From Ornithodoros turicata (lineage: Eukaryota; Arthropoda; Arachnida; Ixodida; Argasidae), in contig NC_088201.1 in NCBI RefSeq assembly GCF_037126465.1, positions 87,944,273 through 88,008,272 on the forward strand: a DNA stretch of 64,000 nucleotides. Reading direction: 5' to 3'. Under the pieces are notes generated by a model. It was given only the letters and a program-made list of their open reading frames with translations, did not search any database and had not been told where the DNA came from. Shown here piece after piece: positions 54,803 to 64,000 of this stretch. Position numbers and translations under genes: made by a program. Each line of letters starts with the position of its first letter. Position 1 is the stretch's first letter.

Positions 54803-55219
54803 ATGTGGTACCTCGTTCTCTTCTCACTCGTCTCGTGCGCGCTGGCGCTGGACGTCGGCAACTGTACGGCGAGCATCAAGCTGGAGAAGGATAAGCGCAC
54901 GTACGCGCACAAATGCCCCGGCGACATCTTGGCCATCAGAGAGTGGCGCGTGGTACCTATGCGGTCCGGCATTAACCTGGACAGGAACGCTACTGGAACA
55001 TTGCGTACGTGCCTTCACTCGCCGGACGTGAGGGACAGCTACGAATATATCCAGTGCACGTGGAAGTGCCAACTCACGGAGGACGAAATTTTTCTCAGTC
55101 GCTGTCCCGGAGACGTCTACATGATCCGTCATTTCCGCGGAACCATGCCCAGCATCAAAGGAATCAACCTCTCCAAGACTGCCATGCTTTTCCTCAAACA
55201 TGTACTCAATAAACGTTGA
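54803..55219 (+). CDS. Secreted two-repeat protein encoded by the Polinton (cargo), unknown function
   Basis: 138 residues from the ATG at 54803. Residues 1-18 are a clean signal peptide (MWYLVLFSLVSCALALDV, cleavage around Ala16). The mature part consists of two imperfect ~45-residue repeats, one about 30-75 and one about 90-135, with the shared pattern CPGD-x3-IR-x2-R-x2-P-x3-GINL-x3-A-x4-L. About six cysteines in total suggest disulfides, and an NCT sequon lies at residue 22. AATAAA overlaps the end (55207). The gene is intact, unlike most of its neighbours, and lies between the polymerase and the right TIR. I do not recognise the family. It could be a captured host gene or a virus-like factor acting outside the cell. 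Confidence 0.65.
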   Translation: MWYLVLFSLVSCALALDVGNCTASIKLEKDKRTYAHKCPGDILAIREWRVVPMRSGINLDRNATGTLRTCLHSPDVRDSYEYIQCTWKCQLTEDEIFLSRCPGDVYMIRHFRGTMPSIKGINLSKTAMLFLKHVLNKR

Positions 55220-55261
55220 AAGGTATTTTTTTCCCTGTCTGTTCGATCTCGTAGAGCTATC

Positions 55262-56095
55262 TGAGATAGAGATACCCAATTGGGTTACAACCATCTGAAG
55301 CCACCGCCGAGCGATCCGCGCACCATCTGGCGGCCGCCGGTGAAGGCTATGTTCAGTAGGCCAATCAGGACCTTCTAGCCATTATGGTGCGGCTTAGCGC
55401 GGGCCAATCGGCATGAAGAGATGGGTAAGTTTGAACATCTGAGATAAAGCCGCAGCGGGGCCGCTGCCATCTGGCGGGCACTAATGAAGGCTATGTTCAG
55501 CGGGCTTAGTCAGTGGGCTTAGAACGGGACCAATCGGTAGGCTTAAATTGGGGACGGCCAATCAGAGGGCTTAGAAAGCCTGGGAGAGTGATGAGTAGGC
55601 TTGGAATGGACCAATCAGCGGAGCCGGTTAATTAGCATAAAGGGGCGTAGCTGTGCTCAGCGATGCGCATGCACCAATCAGCGTAAAGTGGGCAGAGCCG
55701 AGTAATTAGCATAAAGGGGTGGAGCTACAGTCAACCAATCAATGATCAGTCAAGGCTTAGCACGGGCCATTCAGTTTGAACTGGGCGGAGCCAAGCCAAC
55801 TAATTAGCATAAAGGGGTGGAGCTACGGTCAGCTAATCAAAGATCAGTGGGGCTTGGCGCGGACCAATCAACGTGAAGTGGGCGGGGCTAATGGCGGCCA
55901 ATCAGATGGCTTTGGATTGGCTTGTGATGGATTACAAATGGATTGTGTTGGCTTAGAACTGGATTGTGTTGGCTTAGAATTGGATTAGAATCGGCCATCT
56001 TGGTTTAGAAAAAGGATGTCGTTATACAGTACGGTTCTTATGCCGTATGGTTCTTATACAGGCACCGTTATTATGCCGTATTAATCTATACTACT
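55262..56095 (-). repeat. Polinton right terminal inverted repeat
   Basis: 834 bp, the inverse of 35451-36284, ending CTATACTACT. It contains at least eight CCAATC motifs (55404, 55530, 55558, 55611, 55673, 55734, 55864, 55898), three copies of TTAGCATAAAGGGG followed by CGTAGCT or TGGAGCTA (near 55634, 55707 and 55804), and GGGCGGAGCC / GGGCGGGGC boxes. Confidence 0.95.
55400..55905 (+). promoter_or_regulatory. Repeated CCAAT / GC-box / octamer-like modules in the Polinton TIR
   Basis: Within the right TIR a module of about 75-100 bp recurs: CCAATCA, then GGCGGAGCC-like, then TAATTAGCATAAAGGGG(T/C)GGAGCT. ATGCTAAT (reverse strand) is octamer-like. Such clusters resemble promoter-enhancer arrays of DNA viruses. 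The mirrored copy is in the left TIR (about 35640-36150). Promoter activity is inferred, not shown. Confidence 0.4.
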
Positions 56096-56101
56096 GACAC
56101 G
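56096..56101 (+). repeat. Polinton target-site duplication, right copy
   Basis: GACACG, matching 35445-35450. Confidence 0.95.
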
Positions 56102-56276
56102 TTGTAACACCGACTGGCCGATGCACACCAGTCATACAAGTGCATGACATACAGTACGTCGTCAGCTTTGCCGTCTTGCCGAACTGCCCACGGGATGTAA
56201 TACTCGGAATGGACTTTCTAGTCGAAAACGAAGCAATCATCGACTTCACAAACGCGCAAACACCGACGTAACCGCC
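56102..56276 (+). pseudogene. pol: Gypsy retropepsin, C-terminal part
   Basis: This continues the protease cut at 35450. VVSFAVLPNCPRDVILGMDF contains the conserved ILGMDFL strand of Ty3/Gypsy retropepsins. The frame then closes at TAA (56271) in front of the RT region, an additional break unless the start at 56277 is used separately. Confidence 0.85.
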
Positions 56277-57455
56277 GTGATGACTCAGCACGTCAACCTG
56301 CCTCCCTTGTCGTCAGTCCTTGTGACCGCTACGTGTGACAGGGCACCGACTGGCTGTTTGTTGGCTGAAGGCAACACGCAACTTCGCCTCGAACGAGGAA
56401 TTGGGATAGCAAGAGGAATTGTGCCCGTAAAAAACGGAATATTCGAACTCCTGGTCACAAATTTTCGCCCGGAGGCACAACGCCTGGCGAACGACACGAA
56501 GATAGCCGTTCGCCAATACTCCACCACGGATGTTTGCCTGATGGACACTGCTCGCATCGCGGTCACCACGGAACACGACGCCGGACATTTCGACGTAAAC
56601 CCTCAACTCAATACAACTCAGAAGCAAACCCTTCTCCAGATGCTCAACGATTTCAGTGACTGCTTCGCTGCATCGTCGAAAGTAAAACAAACGCCCATTG
56701 CGAAGCACCGCATCATCGTCGACGAAAAGGCCCGTCCAATTCACCGCATGCCGTACCGGGTTTCCTGCAAAGAGCGAGAAACGATCCCTAACACAAGTAG
56801 AAGAGATGCCAAGAGATTACATTATCCAGCCGTCGACCAGTCCGTGGGCATCGCCGGTGGTACTAGTGAAGAAGAAGGACGGAACACTCAGGGTTCTGCG
56901 TCGACTACAGGAAACTCAATGAGATAACGAAGAAGGACGTCTACCCGTTACCGCGCATCGACGACACGCTCGATGGCCTTCAAAACGCAAAATTTATCTC
57001 TTCCATGGACCTCAAGACAGGGTACTGGCAAATTGAAGTCGACGAACGGGACCGTGAGAAGACTGCCTTCGTCACTCCGGATGGACTTTTCGAATTCAAG
57101 GTTATGCCTTTCGGCCTTTGCACAGCACCAGCGACGTTCCAGCGTGTTATGGATACAGTTCTCGCCGGGTTGAAGTGGCAAACCTGCCTGGTGTACCTCG
57201 ACGATGTTGTCGTCTTCGCAAGAACGTTCGAAGGACATGTTGAACGGCTAAAGCAAGTCCTCGAGGCTATCAAAACTGCAGGGCTGACGTTGAAGCCTCA
57301 GAAGTGTCGATTCGGCTACGAGGAACTCAGATTTCTCGGCCATCTCGTGTGCAGCGACGGCGTACGCCCTGACCCCGAGAAGACGGCGGCCATCGCAAAT
57401 TATCCTGTTACGGCGTACGATCCTGTTACGGCGGCGTACGAACGGCGTACCATCC
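56277..57455 (+). pseudogene. pol: Gypsy reverse transcriptase, frameshifted
   Basis: This is the connection region (MTQHVNLPPLSSVLVTATCD), then the RT. Shifts near 56790 and 56905 break the frame. Motifs readable across frames are STSPWASPVVLVKKKDG, FCVDYRKLN, FISSMDLKTGYWQI, FVTPDGLFEFKVMPFGLCTA and the catalytic YLDDVVVF at 57194. FLGHLVCSDGVRPDPEK ends the RT. The frame is then lost at a deletion near 57440 that removed the RNase H and the integrase core. Confidence 0.92.
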
Positions 57456-58000
57456 GCAAACGAACGGGCTCACTGAACGCCTAAACAAAACCCTTGCCGA
57501 CATGATTTCGATGACGTCGACGTCGAGCACAAGACATGGGACGAAATACTGCTTTACGTCACGTTCGCCTATAACACGGCTGTCCAGGAAACAATGGGAT
57601 TCACACCGTTCTGCCTTGCACACGGCCATGACGCATCGACTATGCTGGACGCGGTGCTGCCCCACGAACCCAGTGATGTAGAAAACGACGCTCTGGACTT
57701 CACACAGCGAGCAGTAGAAGCCCGCCAACTGGTCAGACTACGCATTGGTCAACAACAACGCGTCGATGAAATAAGATACAATTTGCGCCGACGAGACGTA
57801 CGCTTCAGTCCAGGCGACTTGATATGGGTTTGGACGCCGATTCGACGACGAGGCCTGAGCGAGAAGCTACTGAAGCGGTACTTCGACGCATTGGAGACCT
57901 GGATTACGAAGTGGTACCTGAGTGCAGCGTTCCCTCTCGACGACCCCCGAAGACTGAAATAGTTCACGTCGTTCGACTCAAGCCGTGCTACAGCAGGTAG
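57440..58000 (+). pseudogene. pol: Gypsy integrase, C-terminal remnant
   Basis: It starts inside the integrase core at YHPQTNGLTERLNKTLADMI (the third catalytic residue region), followed by WDEILLYVTFAYNTAVQETM. FSPGDLIWVWTPIRRRGLSE and KLLKRYF belong to the C-terminal binding domain. A shift near 57880 leads to IVHVVRLKPCYSR and the stop at 57998. RNase H and the first two catalytic aspartates are missing, so the junction marks an internal deletion of roughly 1.5-2 kb (estimated from family length). Confidence 0.88.
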
Positions 58001-58088
58001 CGCTGAAGACTGGCTGGAAGGAGACAACATGACAAAAAAAAAAAAAAAAGAAGGAGAAGAAACGGCATCGAGACGATGCCACGTCTAC

Positions 58089-58099
58089 GGAGGGGGCAA
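58089..58099 (+). promoter_or_regulatory. Polypurine tract of the Gypsy element
   Basis: GGAGGGGGCAA lies immediately before the 3' LTR, where plus-strand DNA synthesis is primed. An A-run (58034-58049) lies a little upstream. Confidence 0.7.
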
Positions 58100-58402
58100 T
58101 GCCACGAATCATCATCGAGAAACTTCCAGGGCAGGCACGAAACGGTACATCTCATCCCGGCGCATGCTGAAGAAGCAAGAAGCTTCCAGACACATCGCCT
58201 GCTCTCTGGCAAACGCCCGTGCTGTTTCTAGACTTTTCGGCGCGACGTTTAAATGCTTGTGCGCTGCAAGCTGGAGCATTCATTCCTTTGGACTCAGTTG
58301 TGTTCAGAGAGCTATATCACTCTTGTGATTTTGCTACCAAGTAGTTTAATAAACCGTTTGCTGTTTATTCGACGACTCGCCGGCCCATTTCGCTTCGTGA
58401 CA
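58100..58402 (+). repeat. 3' LTR of the Gypsy element
   Basis: 303 bp, beginning TGCCACGAATCATC and ending CTTCGTGACA. It is 3 nt shorter than the 5' LTR through a GAA/AGA-type indel near 58173. Confidence 0.95.
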
Positions 58403-58519
58403 ATATGACAATAAGAACGCATGGTATTGTTAACATATTCATTATTTTGTTATCTAGAACGAGTTAACCTGTAAGGAGATTACGGCCTTGCGCAATGCTG
58501 CATGAGAACGAAAAATTTG

Positions 58520-59040
58520 GCGAGTTAGGGAATAAAGGAAGTTTAAGCCACATGTCCAGAATTTATGTTAAATGATTGACATGTATCTACACTGCAAGAA
58601 ACGCGCGTGGGAATTTATTCATCTTAATTCCCTTTACCATTAGAGCGCGTCAAAGCTGGCCCGCATAACTGGTTCCGTCGTCACATCGACCTCAAAGGAA
58701 AATTTGATGAATTGTGTCTTTACAGGGAACAAAGGACGTTTAAGCCACCAGTTCGAAATTCATGTCAAAGGATTGACGATCACCTACATTACAAAAAACA
58801 TGCGTGGCACTTTGTGCATCTCATTTAGTTTCACCATTAGAGCGCGTCCAAGTTGGCTTTCACGAGGACTCAGTCGCCACATCTATCTCGATGAATGAAA
58901 ATTTGATGAGTTTCGCCTTGACAGGGAACAAAGGACGTTTAAGTCACAGGTTTGAAATATATGGTAAATGATTTACAAACATCTACACTACAACAAACAT
59001 GCGTGGCACTTTGTGCATCTTAATTACCCATATTTTTCTT
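58520..59040 (+). repeat. ~196-200-bp tandem repeat, about 2.5 copies
   Basis: CCATTAGAGCGCGTC occurs at about 58637 and 58833. GGGAACAAAGGACGTTTAAG occurs at about 58725 and 58926, with a diverged GGGAATAAAGGAAGTTTAAG at 58528. GCGTGGCACTTTGTGCATCT occurs at about 58802 and 59002. The unit is therefore close to 200 bp. A related monomer lies at 32440-32510, left of the nested complex. Confidence 0.8.
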
Positions 59041-60305
59041 TCTGCGTCTAGTTCTTACCCACATGAGTTCAAATCATTTAATCGCGGAGAAATGCTTCGC
59101 CCATGTCTGTTTCATGCTAAAACAGATAAGACTATGACTGTGAAGGACTGTGACTATGGAGAGATTATGTTACGTTTCCGATATCCCTCTCTGTTCCTAT
59201 TCCGCATTACAGAACACACTCTCTGTACACGCTCCTCACAATAAAATTAAAGCAAACTATCTGTATGCGCATTTAGCAGCTTTCAAATTCCTTGTAGAGC
59301 TAAAGCTCGACCGTTGTTGATGTCACTCAGTATCACATATGCTGCAATATATTGTGCGTAATGTGCGCATTAAAATGTAATTGGACACAATTGGACGGCG
59401 GAATCGCGCGACTTGTCTGCTAGTACGGCAAGAAAATAAAGAACCTGGATGAAAAGGAAAAAACCAAATTGTCTGGCAAATGTCGTTTTTTTTTCCATTT
59501 TATTGGCGACGTTCCACATCCCTCAGTTTATGGAAAGTTCACCGCTAGTAGAATTTGTAGCGGCCACACTATTTTTTTCTTACAAATTTAAAATCTACCC
59601 GGATCATGCTCCATTATTGAAGTAGGACCGCCTTTAGCTAAATAGTAGCGAAAGCGCATATGTCTATAACGCTGCAAGTATGTCATCAAGGGGGAGAAGG
59701 GGAAAGGGTAGGTTTCACTTCCGTAGTGTACGAGAGATGCTCTTCAATCATGCAGTTCCCACAACCACTGATCCATGTTATCCCCTTCAACAACCCTTTT
59801 AGGTCATCCGGCTCAGGTCATCCGTCTATGATCCTCCATAGGTTCCACATGAGGACGCCATTGTTACGATCTTGTAAATGCTTTACTATTTCTGGCGTGC
59901 GGATTTAGATATGCCGGGCAAACTCGTCGTTCTATAAACGAAACCCTTCGAGAACATGTTGCTAACATCAGAATGTCAGCATCTCACTCGGAAATTGTAA
60001 TGCTTTCACGAGATTAATTGTAACAGGTGCGTTCCCACGTGGAACCTGTCCATCACCATAGACAAAGAGCCCCCCCTCTCCTGTCCCCCACTCTTTCTTG
60101 CTGCCCTCTTTCCACCTGTCCACGTCTGTACGGCGCTCATATAGCAACGGTTGCTTCACGGCGCTATAACACGGAAAAAGAAGGCCAAACAACTTACCAA
60201 AGCTGTTGAGGGAGAGGACAGAGATCAGTGGTTCTTGGGAACGCATATAATCTCATGTACACTCCGCAAGTGACATTTTTTCCTTGCCCCTTCTCCTCCA
60301 TCGTA
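59041..60305. other. Non-coding, no feature recognised
   Basis: No supported exon. A T-run lies near 59488. Open frames have no domain. Confidence 0.5.
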
Positions 60306-60311
60306 ATTATA

Positions 60312-61205
60312 CAGGGTGTCTTTTTTTCTTCGACACAGATTTTTCATAAAAAACGATAAGGGTTATCGACATCCTGTTTTCACTTCTATCATCTCTGCCC
60401 GGCGGACGTTCTTGGCCATCTGTTGCTCAACCATCGAATGAGTAACTACCTAAAAATAGTTAATTAACGTTTTAATTATAAAAGCTATGAAGTTGTCCCA
60501 ATGAGAACATCTGTTCCTTTCGGCCACCTAATATCGTAGCCGCTTTCAGAACAAAAATCCGTTCGGTAGACCGTCCGCAAAAAAATCGTGAAGGAACGCC
60601 ATTTTTTCTTTATTTTGTTCATTGCGCATCTTCGGAGATGCGTTTTTCTTTCACCCCCAATGTGAGAGGGTGAAGGTGCGCAGTCCCGCCTCATGCGTCG
60701 AAGATGAGCTTTAACTTTCGGAAACAAAACAAAAACACGCGTATCGGGTGACCCTATCGGAACTGCCCTTATCTTGGCTTGCATTTTCTGTTTTCTTTTA
60801 ATCTTTTTCCATGACGGAAGAGGCGACAGTGTGCTCTTTCACCCTCTCACATTGGGGGTGAAGGAAAGACGGGTCTCCGAGGATGCGCGATGAACAAAAT
60901 AGAGAAAAAAATGGTGTACCTTCACGAATTTTTCGCGGACGATCTACCGAACGGATTTTTGTTCTGAAAACGGCTACGATATCAGGTGACCAAAAGGAAC
61001 AGGTGTTCTTATTGGGACAACTTCGTAGCTTTTATAATTAAAAAGTTAATGAACGATTTTTAAGCAATTAGTCATTCGACGGTTGAGCAACAGATGGCCA
61101 AGAAAGTCCGCCGGCCCAGAGATAGTAGAAGTGAAAACAGGATGTCTACAGCCCTTATAGTTTTTTCATGAAAAATCTGTATCCAAGAAAAAAAAAGACA
61201 CCCTG
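60312..61205. mobile_element. 894-bp fold-back MITE with ~350-bp inverted arms
   Basis: It starts CAGGGTGTCTTTTTTTCTTC and ends AAAAAAGACACCCTG between TATA (60308-60311 and 61206-61209). The arms pair over about 350 bp, including ATCCTGTTTTCACTTCTA, CGTAGC, AGAACAAAAATCCGTTCGGT and TTCACCC...TGTGAGAGGG blocks. A short unique centre (about 60695-60830) has no gene. The duplication is TA or TATA. The superfamily is not certain. Confidence 0.9.
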
Positions 61206-61224
61206 TATATTCGTGACTTTGTAC

Positions 61225-61370
61225 CAGGGAAAGGTAACGGTAATGGTAACGGAAACAGAAACGGTATATTCCGAAATTGGAGATGATAACGATAACGAAA
61301 ATGCACACCACAGTCCTCCATTACCGGAAACAGAAACGAAAACGGAAATTATCATCCGGTATTGAATTCG
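61225..61370 (+). repeat. GGTAACGG / GGAAACGG degenerate simple repeat
   Basis: GGTAACGGTAATGGTAACGG passes into GGAAACAGAAACGG, GATAACGATAACG and GGAAACAGAAACGAAAACGG. It is a hexamer-based low-complexity stretch, possibly the subterminal part of a hAT-like element. Confidence 0.6.
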
Positions 61371-61679
61371 GGTAATGGCTACTCCTGTTGTGCGAAGACA
61401 TTTGAGTAACTCTTCACGTCATTTTTATATCTTGATGACAACATTCCCCGTAACACTCTAAATACTGCACGTGAGCATGGAAACAAAGCGCAATATTGGC
61501 TCTCGAGGGCGCATCCGTCACTTACCCACTCGTCCCAGCCCTCATAACTTCATGACATCGACAAATGAGACTCACACAGCATACACTGCACGTACTCTAC
61601 TCCACCATAGCACGAGCATAAAATCATGTTTTTATTTACTGTTTTCCTACTTTTTTTTAATTCCACCGTGGCTATACAT

Positions 61680-61700
61680 ACATACATACATACTTTATTA
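61680..61700 (-). repeat. (TATG)n tail of the LINE
   Basis: TACATACATACATACTT on the plus strand lies just beyond the LINE stop codon in the direction of the LINE's 3' end, as expected for a simple-repeat 3' tail. Confidence 0.7.
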
Positions 61701-61745
61701 TGGTGTCTGCAAACAGCAAAAGCCTAGAATTGCAGTGCACCCTAA

Positions 61746-63147
61746 TTACAAGTTGAGGTTACTGAGAACCTCCCGTCTGAAATGTTTAAAAGAAGGATAA
61801 AATAAGTCGATTTCAGAAGTCATCGAGTTGAAGTATAACTGAATGCGGCGGGTGGGCGACTGGCTCGCACGTATGTTGTCTACATAAAACAAGTGCATGT
61901 GTCGGACAGTGCGCGCGGGTACATGAAAACACGCAAGGTCAAGTATAGATCGAGCATCCAAGAGGTTGTGAACACATTTATATAAAAAAATAATATCACG
62001 GCTCGATCGGCGATCGCTCAAAAAAGACCCAGAGGGAAACGTTGTGACATAAGAGGGGAACCTCCGGTAGGCGATAATCAAATACCTCTTCAAGACCGAG
62101 TCTAGACGAGACACATTAGAACGACCAATACAATTCCAAGCAACAGATCCAAATCCAATGACAGGCAGTAAAAGATTACTAAAAAGCACTTGTAGACAAA
62201 CATGGTCACTTAAATCTGAAGTTGTTCTACAGATCAGGCCAAGAATACGATAGGCTTTTTTAACAATATTTCCAACGTGTTCATTAAAGGAGAGACGGCA
62301 ATCAATCCAGACACCAAGGTCTTTAACAACAGGCACTCTGCACAATTCGTCCCCTAACAAAATGTAGGTAAAAACAATAGGGTTCACCTTGTTGGTTAGT
62401 GTCATCATTTTCGTTTTGCTAGCATTTAGTACAAGCCCGTTATGTGAACACCAGCGTGAAATGGCGTTAACATCACGTTGAAAAGACACACAATCAGTAA
62501 TATCAGAAACAGCAACAAACAGTTTCAAGTCGTCGGCGAACTTAAGTATTGCAGCGGTTTCCACGACATCATCGATGTCGTTTATAACAATATTAAAAAG
62601 TAGCGGTCCCAATGTAGATCCTTGAGCCACTCCTGAACAGGCAGGGTAATTATTCGAAAATGCTCCACCAACCTTTGCTGTATTCAGTCTGCCTTCTAAG
62701 TAGCTACTGAACCACTGACAATACAGCACAGAAAGACCGTACCTGTGTAGTTTACGAATAAGGAGAGAATGATTCACTAAATCAAATGCTTTGGTACAGT
62801 CAAAATAGACGCTATCGACTTGACCCTGTCTATTTAAATACGGGGCTGCATAATCAAGAAAAGAAGCCAAGTTGGTCTCGACTGATCGTTTAGGCATGAA
62901 ACCATGTTGCGAGTCATACAGACAAAACTTAAAATGGCCTAACAAATGCTTATATATAACCTTTTCAAATATTTTAGAAAAGGATGGCAACAGAGACACC
63001 GGTCTATAGTTGGCCACTACATCGGCCTTCCCACCTTTAAAGATCGGGGTGACGACAGAAAGCTTCCATAACGTGGGATATTGACCCTGAGAAAGCGATA
63101 AATGGAACACACATGTAAGAACCGGAATGAGGATGCACTACAGCCCT
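61746..63147 (-). mobile_element. LINE (Jockey/CR1-like) reverse transcriptase, 5' truncated
   Basis: An open frame of at least 454 residues on the minus strand holds an RT domain: LWKLSVVTPIFKGGKADVVA, NYRPVSLLPSFSKIFEKVIY, VYFDCTKAFDLVNHSLLI (catalytic D), GVAQGSTLGPLLFNIVINDI and the catalytic FADDLKLF (usual FADD). SKTKMMTL, LGVWIDCRLSFNEHV and the C-terminal LYKCVHNLL follow. It ends at 61746 with no stop or shift. The endonuclease and ORF1 are missing: the frame is lost at about 63147, where TTAAAGGAACTG (a TTAA-MITE-like end) begins. The intact RT indicates a recent copy. Confidence 0.92.
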
Positions 63148-63215
63148 TAAAGGAACTGTAAAGTGAAATTTGACCCCCCCTGTTTCTGTGTGCGACCCGG
63201 TAGTGTTTGCCTGTG
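63147..63215 (+). mobile_element. TTAA MITE end (partial)
   Basis: TTAA (63147-63150) is followed by AGGAACTGTAAAGTGAAATT, similar to AGGGACTATGAAACG at 15502 and to the inverted AGGAGCTGTGAAAGG next to 20277. The other end was not found before the next LINE. Confidence 0.4.
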
Positions 63216-63219
63216 TTTG

Positions 63220-64000
63220 ATTTGATTTGATTGTAAGTTTAATGGCGCAGCGACAACTGAGATCATAGTGCGCCAAATACGATGATACATGAATGGGTTA
63301 TGTTAAGAGCATAGTGATTTAATTAAAAGGACAGTTGTGTAACTACACTTCTGTGTAAATTGGAAGGTAAAACTGGTAAACTAAAACTTCACAACTGGTT
63401 GATTACATTCACCTCTCTAAAAAAATTTAAAACATTTTCAAAGGGAACGAGAGCGTCATCACCCAGCAAAAGTGATGGGTGAAGAGGCAAATAGTGGTCA
63501 TAAAAGAAAGGGAAACACTGCTTACGATGTTTCTCAAACAAAGGGCAAGTGATGAGCAGGTGTAAAACGGAAAGGTCAGCTCCGCACCTTGTGCACACGG
63601 GTGCTTCCTCTCCCCGTAAAAGATGTGCATGAGTGAGAAAGGTGTGCCCTAGCCTCAGTCGACTCCATAGGACCTCATGATGTCGCTTTGGAAAAAGTTG
63701 AACACATGCGCCAACATGAGGTTTGACTGTATGAAGTTTGTTGTGTGTTTGTGTTGCCCAGAAACCCTGCCATTTCTTGTTGATGTCTTTCTTGAGTTGC
63801 AGCATCAGGTCACTAGACGGAATTTCAAAAGGTGTGATATCATTTCCTTGGGCAGCTGCAGCTGCACGATCAGCTTTCTCATTTCCGCGAATGCCGACGT
63901 GGCTTGGCACCCAGCATAGCCTCAAGCTGTACCCTTTTCCTTGTATGAGACTCATTAGGTACCGTGCCCGCCTGACCAGTAGGTTCTTGTGTGTTGCAAG
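63220..64000 (-). mobile_element. LINE (I/Jockey class) RNase H and C-terminal part, runs off the window
   Basis: The minus-strand frame 63389-63955 reads LRLCWVPSHVGIRGNEKADR, the RNase H signature with the conserved His and Asp. It continues to LWSRLRLGHTFLTHAHLLRG and the finger CTRCGADLSVLHLLITCPLF (C-x2-C...H-x4-C), the standard C-terminus of I-class LINEs. The 3' end shows an ATCAAATCAAATCAA tail (63216-63232, plus strand TTTGATTTGATTTGAT). The RT lies beyond 64000. The C-terminal frame is intact. Confidence 0.88.

Larger units (their letters stand above)
35451..56095. mobile_element. Polinton/Maverick element, 20.6 kb including a nested ISL2EU
   Basis: It has 834-bp terminal inverted repeats that start AGTAGTATAG, a 6-bp target duplication, and a gene set diagnostic of Polintons (adintovirus-like): FtsK/A32-type packaging ATPase, retroviral-type integrase with chromodomain, double-jelly-roll and penton-like capsid proteins, adenain-type protease and protein-primed family B polymerase. 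Without the 8.7-kb ISL2EU insert it would be about 12 kb, small but in the range of metazoan copies. Genes are tightly packed with ATGA-type overlaps. At least six genes carry frameshifts or stops, so this copy is not autonomous. Confidence 0.95.
33541..58406 (+). mobile_element. Ty3/Gypsy LTR retrotransposon carrying the nested Polinton
   Basis: LTRs at 33545-33850 and 58100-58402 are flanked by ATAT (33541-33544 and 58403-58406), the 4-bp duplication expected for this class. Gag, protease, RT and the integrase C-terminus are recognisable in the normal order. The protease is split by the Polinton, and RNase H with most of the integrase is deleted. By eye the LTRs differ at about nine positions plus one 3-nt indel, roughly 3%, so the insertion is fairly young. 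A TGG at 33855, just inside the left LTR, may be the primer-binding site; the tRNA was not identified. Confidence 0.93.

Overview
The window is eukaryotic nuclear DNA from an arthropod, most likely a chelicerate such as a tick. That placement is inferred from gene structure and transposon content, not from a marker gene. Host coding is sparse. One host gene is well supported: a three-exon secreted histidine acid phosphatase on the minus strand (28374 down to 16380), whose splice phases fit exactly and give a 386-residue product. Almost everything else that can be named is mobile or repetitive DNA.

Layout. 1283-8860 is a tandem satellite built from 176-bp and 155-bp monomers, with a 993-bp six-monomer higher-order unit present twice. 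It is split by a 3.9-kb element (3986-7847) that inserted at TTAA. 8860-15500 holds only repeat fragments. A 618-bp TTAA MITE (15502-16119) precedes the acid phosphatase gene, whose introns carry a LINE fragment, a tRNA-derived SINE, a Tc1-type MITE and short repeats. A deleted mariner lies at 28938-29870.

32400-59040 is a nested insertion complex. A degenerate ~200-bp tandem repeat is interrupted by a long-TIR DNA element (32519-33538). Directly beside that is a Ty3/Gypsy retrotransposon (LTRs 33545-33850 and 58100-58402, ATAT target duplication). The Gypsy protease gene is split by a 20.6-kb Polinton/Maverick (35451-56095, 834-bp TIRs, 6-bp duplication GACACG). The Polinton integrase is split in turn by an 8.7-kb ISL2EU-type DNA transposon (38029-46710, AT duplication). 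Each target duplication can be read at base level, so the order of insertion is clear.

The Polinton carries a full virus-like set: packaging ATPase, pX-like peptide, chromodomain integrase, penton-like and double-jelly-roll capsid proteins, a second small virion-type protein, adenain-type protease and protein-primed DNA polymerase B. Several of these genes have frameshifts or stops. It also has an intact small secreted protein with an internal duplication, next to a TIR packed with CCAAT, GC-rich and octamer-like motifs. The ISL2EU element carries a SWIM-YqaJ nuclease gene on the plus strand and a THAP-DDE transposase on the minus strand.

The right end holds a long-TIR MITE (60312-61205) and two LINE fragments on the minus strand, the second running off the window.
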